Shown here piece after piece: positions 45,181 to 54,123 of a stretch of DNA of 64,000 nucleotides. The DNA comes from an uncultured Gammaproteobacteria bacterium (GTDB taxonomy: Bacteria; Pseudomonadota; Gammaproteobacteria; HK1). Positions within the stretch are counted from its first letter, which is position 1. Every line of letters begins with the position of its first letter. Location of the stretch: NCBI GenBank assembly GCA_958295465.1, contig OY282353.1:4207001-4271000 (forward strand). Direction: 5' to 3'. The notes beneath the pieces were generated by a model. It saw nothing but the letters and a program-made list of their open reading frames with translations, searched no databases and was not told the DNA's origin. The translations under genes were made by a program, and so were the position numbers.

Positions 45181-46561
45181 CGACGACCTCGACGTCGAGT
45201 CCGACGGAGTTGGCCAGGGTCCGGAAGCCGGGAAAGGAAGTCGCCACGTTGCGGCAGTCGCGTATCCGCACCGGAGCCGCGGCCGCCGCCGTCGCGAACG
45301 CCATCGCGATGCGATGGTCTCCCGCGCTGTCCACCTCCCCCCCCGACATCGTTCCGCCCTCGATCACCATGCCGCCGTCGCCGGTGGTCCGGGCCCGGAC
45401 CCCGAGCGCGGCCAGGCCGGCGGCGCTCACCGCCAGCCGATCGCTCTCCTTCACCCGCAGCTCCCCGGCCCCGGTGACGCGGGTGGCGCCGCGGGCGGTG
45501 GCCGCGGCGGCGAACACCGCCGGGAACTCGTCGATCGCCGACGGCACCAGCGCCGGGGCGACGTCGACACCGTGCAGCACCGTGCCGCGCACCCGCAGAT
45601 CCGCAACCGGCTCCCCCCCGGAGGTGCGACGGTTCGATTGCGAGATGTCCGCTCCCATCTGCTCGAGGATGGCCAGTATTCCGGTACGGGTGGGGTTCAC
45701 CCCGACACCACGGACGAGCAGATCCGAACCGGGGCGGCCCGCTGCCGCCGCGAGAAGGAACGCGGCGGAGGAGATGTCCCCGGGCACGTCGATCTCCGTC
45801 GCGGCGAGGCGCCCTCCCCCCTCGATGCGCACGCGCGATCCTTCGCCGGCGGGTGCCCGCTCATGAGAGGGCAGGCCCTCGCGGGTGGAGGCGTCCTCAC
45901 GTGTGAGGGCGGCGCCGAACGCGGCCAGCATCCTTTCGGTGTGGTCGCGCGTCGGCACCGCCTCCGTCACGCAGGTCCGCCCGTTCGCGTACAGCCCCGC
46001 GAGAAGGATGCTCGACTTCACCTGGGCGCTGGCCACCGGGGTCGTGTAGCCGATCGGCGCAAGCCCGTCGCGGGCACGGATCACGAGTGGCGGGGTGCCT
46101 CCGTCCGCGGTCTCGATCCGCGCCCCCATGCGCGCCAGCGGCTCGGTGATCCGGCGCATGGGGCGGCGGTTGAGCGAGGCGTCGCCGACCAGCGTGCAGT
46201 CGAACCCCTGTCCCGCGAGCAGGCCCGCGAGCAGGCGCATCGCGGTGCCGGAGTTTCCGAGGTCGATGGCCGCCGCCGGCGCGCGCAGCCCCTCCCGTCC
46301 GACCCCGTGAACGACCGCTTCGCCATCCTCCGGTCCGTCGATCTCCACGCCCAACGATCGGAACGCCGCCACCGTGGCGAGCACGTCTTCTCCTTCGAGC
46401 AGCCCCCTGACCCGGGTGTCACCGTCGGCAACCGCGCCGAGCATGATGCACCGGTGGGAGATCGACTTGTCGCCGGGCACGCGGATCTCGCCACGCAACG
46501 GACCCGAGGGGCGCACGATGTAATCGACGTTGGCAGGCGCGGATTTTTTCACGGAAAACAT
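45167..46561 (-). CDS. aroA: 3-phosphoshikimate 1-carboxyvinyltransferase (EPSP synthase)
   Basis: 464 residues, shikimate pathway step 6. PGDKSISHRCIML near residue 31-43, DLGNSGTAMRLLAGLL, and RVKESDRLAVSA are the two signature regions. ATG 46561 begins MFSVKKSAPANVDYIVRP; upstream frame to 46798 has no support. Separated from tyrA by 79 bases; in many pseudomonads tyrA and aroA are fused, but here they are distinct. Confidence 0.94.
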   Translation of the reverse strand: MFSVKKSAPANVDYIVRPSGPLRGEIRVPGDKSISHRCIMLGAVADGDTRVRGLLEGEDVLATVAAFRSLGVEIDGPEDGEAVVHGVGREGLRAPAAAIDLGNSGTAMRLLAGLLAGQGFDCTLVGDASLNRRPMRRITEPLARMGARIETADGGTPPLVIRARDGLAPIGYTTPVASAQVKSSILLAGLYANGRTCVTEAVPTRDHTERMLAAFGAALTREDASTREGLPSHERAPAGEGSRVRIEGGGRLAATEIDVPGDISSAAFLLAAAAGRPGSDLLVRGVGVNPTRTGILAILEQMGADISQSNRRTSGGEPVADLRVRGTVLHGVDVAPALVPSAIDEFPAVFAAAATARGATRVTGAGELRVKESDRLAVSAAGLAALGVRARTTGDGGMVIEGGTMSGGEVDSAGDHRIAMAFATAAAAAPVRIRDCRNVATSFPGFRTLANSVGLDVEVVDAGG

Positions 46562-46640
46562 CGAAGAACCTGTCTGTCGAGAATCCCGCGTCAAGTCCGA
46601 AGAAATGCGTGGGTCGGGTTCCGGAACCGGCGCTGCCGGA

Positions 46641-47495
46641 TCAAGAGTATTCGTCACGGACCGACTTCGCACGGGTGAACGCCCGGTGTACGAACTCGCC
46701 GTCCCCGCGGCGGATCGCGCCGGCGAGCCGGTCGAGCTCGGAGCCGAAACGCTCGATGGCCTCCGCCACCGCGTCGCGGTTCGCGAGGCAGATGTCACGC
46801 CACATCCGCGGATCGCTGGATGCGATGCGGGTGAAGTCGCGAAGCCCGCCCGCCGAAAAACGGAAGATCTCGGCCCGCTCCTTCATGCCGCCGAGCACGT
46901 CCACCAGCGTGTACGCCAGCATGTGCGGCAGATGGCTGGTGGCGGCGAGGATCTCGTCGTGGCGGGTGACGTCCATCTCGACCACTTCCGCCCCGACCGT
47001 CTCCCACATCCGCGACACGCGCTCGAGCGCGTCCGCGCCGGTTTCCGTGGTCGGCGTCAGGATGACCCGCCGGCGTTCGAACAGACGCTCGATCGACGCA
47101 TCGACCCCGAAGTGCTCGGTCCCGGCGATGGGATGCGCGGGCACGAACCGCGGCAGCCGCGGGCCGAGAACGGAGCACGCCGCGGCCACGACGCTGCCCT
47201 TCACGCTCCCGACGTCGGTGATGATCGCGTCATCGTCGACCGCGTCGCGAATTCGCTCGAACACGCCCGGTATCGCCCCGAGCGGCACCGCGACGACGAC
47301 CATGTCCGCGCCGGCCACCGCGCGCGCAACGTCGACGTCGAAGCGGTCGATGACCCCGAGCTCGACCGCACGCTCGAGGTTGGCCGCGTGGCGGCTCGAA
47401 CCCACCACCTCCGCGACCTTTCCCAGTCTTCTCAAATCGCGCGCGAGCGAGCCCCCGATCAGGCCGGTCCCGACGATGCAGAGCCTGCGGATCAT
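46641..47495 (-). CDS. tyrA: Prephenate/arogenate dehydrogenase
   Basis: 284 residues. Rossmann motif GTGLIGGSLARDL, DVGSVKGSVV, PAHPIAGTEHFGVDAS, and the catalytic-His region ATSHLPHMLAYTLVD. Makes the tyrosine precursor. ATG 47495 with a GAGAG site; a hisC gene that normally lies between pheA and tyrA is missing here. Confidence 0.92.
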   Translation of the reverse strand: MIRRLCIVGTGLIGGSLARDLRRLGKVAEVVGSSRHAANLERAVELGVIDRFDVDVARAVAGADMVVVAVPLGAIPGVFERIRDAVDDDAIITDVGSVKGSVVAAACSVLGPRLPRFVPAHPIAGTEHFGVDASIERLFERRRVILTPTTETGADALERVSRMWETVGAEVVEMDVTRHDEILAATSHLPHMLAYTLVDVLGGMKERAEIFRFSAGGLRDFTRIASSDPRMWRDICLANRDAVAEAIERFGSELDRLAGAIRRGDGEFVHRAFTRAKSVRDEYS

Positions 47496-47535
47496 TGGGC
47501 ACTCTCTTGCGCCGGCCGCTCCGTCGCTGCCGTGC

Positions 47536-48348
47536 TCATACCGGGCGCCCGTCGGCGCCGGCGTTCGGATACGCGCCCAGGACCACGCCGCCGCACTCCG
47601 CAACGAGCCGCATGAGCCGCGATTCGTCCGCGTGCATGGACACCTCGACGATGGACGACGAGGCCCGGCCCGCGATCGGAGTCGAACGCAGGCGCAGACC
47701 CGAGGCGCCGCACCAGGACTCGATGGTCGCCGCCCGCCGCGTCGAGACCACGAGTGACGTCCAGTCGTCCCCGGTGGGGGGGACCGGCTCGTGCCCGATC
47801 ACCACGTATCGCCGCCCGTCTCTCGCGTACCACTCGCCGCACAGCGCAAGCCCCCATCGGGGAAGGTCCGCGATGTCCGGGGACGCGGCGCCGGCCGGGG
47901 AGAACTCGATCACCGCGTAGTCGTAGCGGGAGGCGGCGACGGCGGCGGCCGCTTCCGGGGTATCCGGCGCCGCATGGATCTCGACGGCGCCACCGAAGTG
48001 GCCGGCGGCGGCGCAGGCCTCCCCCACCGTCGTGCAGCCGACCACCAGCCGCTGCTCCAGCGTGCGGCAGGTCGAGACGATCTCGCGAAACAGCCGCATC
48101 ACCTCGGCATCGGGCAGCGGCCCCTCGTTCATTGACGCGAGGCGCCGGAGCAGCGCCGCCTCGCGCTCCGGACGATAGTAACGGGGCTCGGCTTCGCGGC
48201 TCTTGACCGACGCCACCTCCAGCACCGCGCGCCCGCGCCGGTTGAGCAGATCGAGCAGCTCGGCGTCGAACGCATCGATCTCGCGGCGAATCGCATCGAG
48301 CCGGGCGTCGCGATCGGTCACGATGCGGCTCCGGACCTCGGGCGACAT
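47536..48348 (-). CDS. pheA: Chorismate mutase fused to a reduced prephenate dehydratase/ACT region
   Basis: 270 residues; full bifunctional P-proteins are about 360. Residues 12-90 form an intact AroQ chorismate mutase (LDAIRREIDAFDAELLDLLNRR, YRPEREAALLRRL). The following part is related to PDT (VGCTTVGEACAAAGHFGGAV, YDYAVIEFSP) but the GP-x-GTF opening and the TRF catalytic loop are absent (the region reads DGRRYVVIG), and about 90 residues of PDT are gone. An ACT-like tail (DDWTSLVVSTRR) remains. Likely still a mutase; dehydratase activity doubtful. Starts 19 bases after gyrA. Confidence 0.8.
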   Translation of the reverse strand: MSPEVRSRIVTDRDARLDAIRREIDAFDAELLDLLNRRGRAVLEVASVKSREAEPRYYRPEREAALLRRLASMNEGPLPDAEVMRLFREIVSTCRTLEQRLVVGCTTVGEACAAAGHFGGAVEIHAAPDTPEAAAAVAASRYDYAVIEFSPAGAASPDIADLPRWGLALCGEWYARDGRRYVVIGHEPVPPTGDDWTSLVVSTRRAATIESWCGASGLRLRSTPIAGRASSSIVEVSMHADESRLMRLVAECGGVVLGAYPNAGADGRPV

Positions 48349-48367
48349 GGACGGCGGAGACGCCGCC

Positions 48368-50929
48368 TCAGCCGGATCCTGACGGATCTTCGTCGATCTC
48401 TTCCTGATCGTCGGCGATCCGCTCCAGGCCGACAAGGCGCTCGCCGTCCGCGAGACTGATGAGCTTGACCCCCTGGGTGTTGCGTCCGAGCACGCGCACT
48501 TCGTTCACCCTGGTGCGCACGAGCTTGCCGCCGTCGGTGATCAGCATGATTTCGTCGTTCTCCTCGACGAGCTGCACGCCGATCACCGCCCCGTTGCGCC
48601 CGCTCGTACGGATGGAGATGATTCCCTGCCCCGCCCTTCCCTGCCGCCGGTACTCCGCTGCCGGCGTGCACTTGCCGTAGCCGTTCTCGGTCGCGGTCAG
48701 CACCAGACCCTCGGGCGCGATCATCAGGGAGATGACCCGCGTCCCGCGTCCGAGGCGCATGCCGCGCACGCCTCTCGCGGTCCGGCCCATCGCCCGCACG
48801 TCGCTCTCGGGGAAGCGAATCAGCTTGCCGTCGCTCGCCGCGAGCATGACGTCGCAGCCGCCGTCCGTCACCGCGACCCCCACCAGGTGATCGTCGTCGA
48901 GCAGATCGACGGCGATGAGCCCGGTGGAGCGAGGCCGGGAGAAATCGGCGCACGGCGTCTTCTTCACGATGCCCAGCGACGACGCCATCAGCACGAAGCC
49001 GTCCTGATCGACCTCCCTCATCGGCAGAACGGCGCTGATTCGCTCGCCCTCGTCGAGCGGCAGGACGTTCACCAGCGGCCTGCCGCGGGCGGTGCGCGTT
49101 GCCTGCGGCAGCTTGTAGACCGGGACCCAGTAGACCTTGCCCCGGCTGGAGAAGAACAGCACAGTGTCATGCGTGTTGGCGACGAAGAGCCGCTCGACGA
49201 AGTCCTCCTCCTTCGTGGTCGCCGCGGTCTTGCCGCGGCCGCCCCGGCGCTGCGCGGAGTAGTCGCCGAGCGGCTGCCATTTCACGTAGCCGTGGTGCGA
49301 CATCGTGACCACGACGTCCTGCGGCTTGATGAGGTGCAGAATGTCCATTCCTTCGCGATGCGGCTCGATCTCGGTGCGCCGGGCATCGGCGAACTGCTCC
49401 TTCACCTCCAGCAGCTCGCCACGCACGACCTCGCGCAGGCGGTCGGGGTTGACGAGGATCTCGAGCAGCCCGCGGATACGGTCGAGGAGCCCGTCGAACT
49501 CGTCGATGATCTTCTCCTGCTCCAGCCCGGTCAGGCGGTGCAGCCGGAGATCGAGGATCGCCTGGGCCTGCGCCTCGCTCATCCGGTAACCGTCCTCGCC
49601 GAGCCCGAACCCCTCCGGAAGGTCGTCGGGCTTCGAGGTGTCGGCGCCGGCGCGATCGAGCATGTCCCGCACCGATCCGGGCGCCCAGACGCGCTCCTGC
49701 AGACGCTTCCTGGCCTCGGCCGGGTTGGCGGAGGTGCGGATGAGCGCGATGACCGGATCGATGTTCGCGAGTGCGACCGCCAGGCCCTCCAGGACGTGCG
49801 CCCGTTCCCTCGCCTTCCGCAGCTCGAAGATGGTCCGCCGCGTCACCACCTCGCGGCGGTGGCGCACGAACGCCTCGATCATCTGCCGGATACCGAGCAA
49901 CCGGGGCTGTCCGTCCACCAGCGCGACGAGGTTGATGCCGAACACCGTCTCCATCGAGGTGAGCTGGTACAGGTTGTTCAGCATCACCTCCGCGTTCTCG
50001 CCGCGGCGCAGCTCGACGACGACGCGCATCCCGTCCTTGTCGGACTCGTCGCGCAGGGCCGAGATACCCCCGATCCGCTTCTCCTTCACCAGCTCCGCGA
50101 TCTTCTCCAGCAACCGCGCCTTGTTCACCTGGTACGGAAGCTCGCTGACGACGATGCGCTCGTGGACTCCGCCTTCGACCGCCTCGACCCCGGCTCGCGC
50201 GCGAACGTAGATCCGTCCCCGCCCGGTGCGGTACGCCTCGTGGATCCCCGCCGCCCCGTTGATGATCCCCGCGGTCGGGAAGTCGGGACCCGGCATGATC
50301 TCCATGATCTCGTCGGCGCCGAGGTCGGGGTCGTCGATGAGGGCGATGCAGACGTCGACGACCTCGGCGAGGTTGTGGGGGGGGATGTTGGTGGCCATGC
50401 CCACCGCGATCCCCGACGAGCCGTTGACGAGCAGGTTGGGGAATCGGGTGGGGAAGACCGAGGGCTCGACCTCGGAGCCGTCGTAGTTGGGGGCGAAGTC
50501 GACCGTTTCCTTGTCGATGTCGGCAAGCAGCTCGTGCGCGACCTTGGCCTTGCGCACTTCGGTATAACGCATCGCGGCCGGGGGGTCGCCGTCGACGGAG
50601 CCGAAGTTCCCCTGCCCGTCGATGAGCATCACCCGCATCGAGAACGGCTGTGCCATGCGCACGAGCGCGTCGTACACCGCGCCCTCGCCGTGGGGGTGGT
50701 ATTTGCCGATGGTGTCGCCGACGACCCTGGCCGATTTCTTGTAGGGCTTGTTCCAGTCGTTCCCGAGCTCGCGCATCGCGTGCAGCACGCGCCGGTGGAC
50801 CGGCTTCAGGCCGTCCCGGACATCGGGGAGCGCCCTGCCCACGATCACGCTCATGGCGTAATCGAGGTAGGACTGCTTCATCTCCTCCTCGATGTCTACG
50901 GGAACGACTTCCTTCGCGAAATCAACCAT
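48368..50929 (-). CDS. gyrA: DNA gyrase subunit A
   Basis: 853 residues. Catalytic Tyr122 in [14 protein letters not shown] and [10 protein letters not shown] are intact; the C-terminal half has the six beta-pinwheel repeats including the GyrA-box-like QRRGGRGK. The quinolone-determining loop reads [10 protein letters not shown]: residue 83 is Gly where E. coli has Ser, and residue 87 keeps Asp. Forms a unit with pheA downstream in the conserved gene order. Confidence 0.96.
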   Translation of the reverse strand: MVDFAKEVVPVDIEEEMKQSYLDYAMSVIVGRALPDVRDGLKPVHRRVLHAMRELGNDWNKPYKKSARVVGDTIGKYHPHGEGAVYDALVRMAQPFSMRVMLIDGQGNFGSVDGDPPAAMRYTEVRKAKVAHELLADIDKETVDFAPNYDGSEVEPSVFPTRFPNLLVNGSSGIAVGMATNIPPHNLAEVVDVCIALIDDPDLGADEIMEIMPGPDFPTAGIINGAAGIHEAYRTGRGRIYVRARAGVEAVEGGVHERIVVSELPYQVNKARLLEKIAELVKEKRIGGISALRDESDKDGMRVVVELRRGENAEVMLNNLYQLTSMETVFGINLVALVDGQPRLLGIRQMIEAFVRHRREVVTRRTIFELRKARERAHVLEGLAVALANIDPVIALIRTSANPAEARKRLQERVWAPGSVRDMLDRAGADTSKPDDLPEGFGLGEDGYRMSEAQAQAILDLRLHRLTGLEQEKIIDEFDGLLDRIRGLLEILVNPDRLREVVRGELLEVKEQFADARRTEIEPHREGMDILHLIKPQDVVVTMSHHGYVKWQPLGDYSAQRRGGRGKTAATTKEEDFVERLFVANTHDTVLFFSSRGKVYWVPVYKLPQATRTARGRPLVNVLPLDEGERISAVLPMREVDQDGFVLMASSLGIVKKTPCADFSRPRSTGLIAVDLLDDDHLVGVAVTDGGCDVMLAASDGKLIRFPESDVRAMGRTARGVRGMRLGRGTRVISLMIAPEGLVLTATENGYGKCTPAAEYRRQGRAGQGIISIRTSGRNGAVIGVQLVEENDEIMLITDGGKLVRTRVNEVRVLGRNTQGVKLISLADGERLVGLERIADDQEEIDEDPSGSG

Positions 50930-51308
50930 ATGGGAATACCTGTGCTCGCGCCGCGCGGGGAGCGCGGGTACCCGCGCCGGCCGTGTCCCGGCGGACGCGC
51001 GATCTTATCACGAGGAGCCGCCCGGACCGTCGCGACCGGGGCCCGGGCAACAATCCCCGCCAGGTCCGAAGACGCCCGTCGAACCGCCACGACCGGACGG
51101 CAGGGACGGCGACGAAACCCCGATGACACGGCCGGGTCCGGGGCGTTGGCGGGAGTTGCCGATGCCCGGGTCAGTGGCCGGATGTGGATCCGGGAGGTTC
51201 CGGCCCGCTGTCCCGGACATCGGAATCCCGCGATCGGTCCGCCCCCGGGATCGCCCACTCGGCAGGCAGGGTGCGCTGTCCGGTCATCGGCGCATGGGGG
51301 CCGACTAC
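50930..51308. other. Gene-free stretch between mtnA and gyrA
   Basis: 379 bases, GC-rich; both flanking genes read leftward. It probably holds the gyrA promoter, but I find no convincing -35/-10 pair. Confidence 0.4.
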
Positions 51309-52379
51309 TCAGCCATCGGCAAGCAGCGCGGCAATTCGCTCACGGTCCGGTGCCTGCACGACGCCGCGCTCGGTCACCAGCGCATCGACCAGGGTGGCCG
51401 GGGTGACGTCGAACACCGGGTTCCACGCCCCGGCCCCGACGGGGGCGACGCGGGCGCCGGCGTGCGAGAGCAATTCGTCCTCCCCGCGCATCTCGATGGG
51501 GATGTCGGCGCCGCTCGCGCAGCCGGGATCGATCGTCGAGGTGGGGGCGACGACCATGAAGCGCACGCCGTGGTGGCGCGCGCTCACCGCAAGCGAACAG
51601 GTGCCGATCTTGTTCGCCACGTCGCCGTTGGCCGCGATCCGGTCCGCCCCGACGATCACCCAGCGCACCCGTCCTTGGCGCATCGCCCAGGCCGCCGCCC
51701 CGTCGGCGATCAGGCTCACCGGGATGCCGGCTTCGACCAGCTCGTAAGCGGTGAGCCGCGCTCCCTGGAGCCATGGCCGGGTCTCGCCGGCGAAGACGTG
51801 CGCGATCCGGCCCGCCGCATGGGCGGCGCGGATGACCCCGAGGGCGGTGCCGTAGCCGGCGGTGGCGAGTGCGCCCGCGTTGCAGTGGGTGATGACCTCG
51901 CAACGCGATGCGATGAGGGCGGCGCCGAGCTCGCCCATGCGCCGGTTCGCGGCGACGTCCTCGGCGTGCATGGTGCGTGCGGTATCGAGGAGTGCAGGCT
52001 CGGGATCGATATTGGCCGGGATGGCGCCGATCGCGCCCCGCATCCGATCGAGCGCCCATCCGAGGTTGACCGCCGTCGGCCGCGACGCGGCGAGGCGATC
52101 GAGATCGGCTTCAATCCGCTCGCGCCACGCGGCGGGCGACTCCGCGTAGCGTTGCCGCGCCGCGAGCACCACCCCGTACGCGGCAGTCACCCCGATCGCG
52201 GGTGCGCCGCGCACGACCATGTCCCGGATCGCGTCCGCCACGCCCGCGCAGTCGGTGTAGCGCCGCGTCACCGACTCCCCCGGCAGGAGGCGCTGATCGA
52301 GGAGCGCAAGGGCGCCGTCGCGCCAGGCGATCGCGTCCAACGGCGGTTGGCCGTCCCCTGATTGGGCGTCCCTGCTCAA
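51309..52379 (-). CDS. mtnA: Methylthioribose-1-phosphate isomerase
   Basis: 356 residues. Catalytic Cys in [21 protein letters not shown] and Asp in [18 protein letters not shown] are present. Methionine salvage enzyme. Upstream of gyrA and, in relatives, divergent from mtaD; here about 4.2 kb of inserted DNA separates it from mtaD. Confidence 0.94.
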   Translation of the reverse strand: MSRDAQSGDGQPPLDAIAWRDGALALLDQRLLPGESVTRRYTDCAGVADAIRDMVVRGAPAIGVTAAYGVVLAARQRYAESPAAWRERIEADLDRLAASRPTAVNLGWALDRMRGAIGAIPANIDPEPALLDTARTMHAEDVAANRRMGELGAALIASRCEVITHCNAGALATAGYGTALGVIRAAHAAGRIAHVFAGETRPWLQGARLTAYELVEAGIPVSLIADGAAAWAMRQGRVRWVIVGADRIAANGDVANKIGTCSLAVSARHHGVRFMVVAPTSTIDPGCASGADIPIEMRGEDELLSHAGARVAPVGAGAWNPVFDVTPATLVDALVTERGVVQAPDRERIAALLADG

Positions 52380-52607
52380 TGCGCCGTCTCCTCTTGCACC
52401 GGATCCGCCCGCCCGAGGCCGTAGCGGGCATCCGATCCAGGGCCGGATCGCCGGGCGGAGTTCATGGCCTGCTCCCGGCTGGAAGTGAAGGCATATCCCA
52501 ATCTGCCATCCTGAAACATCGATCGCGGTGCCGTGCCGGCACCCGTCCCCTCGAAGTCATCACTGATCGCAACCGGCCGAAACCTCAGGCGAAGCCTGTT
52601 GGCCGAT

Positions 52608-52885
52608 GCCCTGTGCGAAGCCCGTAGGGTGATCCAAGCGAACCGGGAGGCGTCGTGCCGGGCATCACACCGTCGTCATCGATACCTGCCGCCCCGGCGC
52701 GATCCTACCCCACGCCCAAGCGCACTCGGCCTGTTCCGCATACCGGATCGGCAAGCACCGCGGCACGTGGTCCTGCCTCGACTCGCCAACGCCCACATCC
52801 ATGCAGGCATGACCCTGCCGTGGGGCTTCGCCGACGATCTGCCGCTCATGCGCCGGCTCGAAGAGCACGTCCGGTCGGTCGAGCG
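52608..52885 (+). pseudogene. Degenerate 5' copy of mtaD
   Basis: Sequence corresponding to about codons 8-100 of the intact mtaD 4 kb to the right: CATCACACCGTSGTCATCGA, CGCCAACGCCCACAT-CATGCAGG-like and TTCGCCGACGATCTGCCGCT align, with indels that break the frame. The similarity also extends left of the gene start (about 52465-52600 against 56430-56540). Marks the left border of an insertion. Confidence 0.75.
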
Positions 52886-53139
52886 TACACGGGATCGACA
52901 TCGGCGCGATCGGGGCCGGCCAATGGCGGAACGTCCTTGCCGGCGCCCATCGGCCTCGGGATTGCCGTCAACAACCGGAATGACTACTCTGACGAGCGGA
53001 ACCGGCGCACCTTCGATGGATGCCCGTGTGGCCCCGGATACTCCGGCCTCTTGGTGATGGATCGATTTTCGAAGATCGCACGAGGATCGAATGAATTTCA
53101 CGAATAGCGCCCTTGCCGGCTTGATGGCGGCACCCCCCG

Positions 53140-53241
53140 ATGCACTACAAGCCCGATGCACTACAGATCGCGGCGGAGCAAGCCAATCTTTGCATGGAGG
53201 AACGGATCAGCGCGGCGCGGCAGGCGACGTACGAGGAGTGA
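53140..53241 (+). CDS. Short ORF coupled to the next gene
   Basis: 33 residues (MHYKPDALQIAAEQANLCME...), ending TGA directly before the next ATG, with GAGGAG inside its last codons acting as the ribosome site of that gene. May be a remnant or a small coupled peptide. Not recognised. Confidence 0.3.
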   Translation: MHYKPDALQIAAEQANLCMEERISAARQATYEE

Positions 53242-54111
53242 ATGGGAGATCCGGAAGCATGGGATGACTGGCGAAGCAACCACCACCGCTACGTGCAGAA
53301 CGAGGTTCGCCGCCGGGATACGCTCAGTGCCGCCTTCACCGACGGGGAGCCTTCGCTCAGACCCGGCATCGAGCCGAACCAGTGCCTTTGCCGCGTGGAG
53401 CGGATCGATGGATTGCTCGACAGATACCCGCCGGCGACGGGCGGGCCGGTGGGAGTCGAGCAAATCAACGGATGGATCTCGGCCCGAGACTCCGCCCTGT
53501 CGGGTGAGAGGACAGTGGACAGTCTCCAGGATCTCGGCCGTTTGGTGTCCGGTGATTCGCCTTCTCCGGAGGTTGCCGCGTTGCAGGGGTTGACGGAGTT
53601 CTTCAACGCCGAACGCAGGGACAGACGCCCGAGCTTCGTCGTCTTCGAAGCAGAATTTCCCCGGCTGAAGGAGCGCCCCGACTGGGCGGAACATCTATGC
53701 GAGCGTTGCGGGCTTGCGCATTTCTTTACGGATGGCCCGGTGACGCTCGCCCTGTTCCGCTACCAGGCACAAGAGGTCCTGGACGCTCGCTCCGATGCCG
53801 AGAAGAGGATGAACGCAGCCGTGTTCGCCGTACCCACCGTGATCGACCAGCCGATGTCCGACGTCTATTTCACTGCGCCGAAGGCCATGGACTGGGGACA
53901 CGCGGTCGGTTTGCAACCGGAACCGGATTGCCGTCATCTTGCCGCCGAGCTGATCCACGCCAGGATGGACTATCGGCCGGACCATTGGGTTGCGGTGGAT
54001 ACGCTGGAGAGGAGCAGCCTGTCCACCGGAGACGTCGCGCGGCTGCGCGAAGCGCACCTCGACTGCATCCGTCGCAGTCCCGGTAATGCCGACTACGGCA
54101 GGAATTGTTGA
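53242..54111 (+). CDS. Uncharacterised protein, first gene of an inserted cassette
   Basis: 289 residues, soluble, acidic, no signal peptide or membrane segment. I recognise no domain. Aromatic- and Cys-containing stretch WAEHLCERCGLAHFF at about 152-166 and a conserved-looking FVVFEAEFPRLKERPDW before it. Ends 12 bases before the TPR gene, so both are one operon. GC is lower than in the core genes, and the cassette sits between duplicated mtaD borders. Function unknown; a defence or host-interaction role would be a guess. Confidence 0.6.
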   Translation: MGDPEAWDDWRSNHHRYVQNEVRRRDTLSAAFTDGEPSLRPGIEPNQCLCRVERIDGLLDRYPPATGGPVGVEQINGWISARDSALSGERTVDSLQDLGRLVSGDSPSPEVAALQGLTEFFNAERRDRRPSFVVFEAEFPRLKERPDWAEHLCERCGLAHFFTDGPVTLALFRYQAQEVLDARSDAEKRMNAAVFAVPTVIDQPMSDVYFTAPKAMDWGHAVGLQPEPDCRHLAAELIHARMDYRPDHWVAVDTLERSSLSTGDVARLREAHLDCIRRSPGNADYGRNC

Positions 54112-54123
54112 GGCAGGGGCGGA

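Noticed and set aside
48887-51406. 839-codon open frame on the plus strand
   Set aside because: Antisense shadow of gyrA; no start signal and no family pattern.
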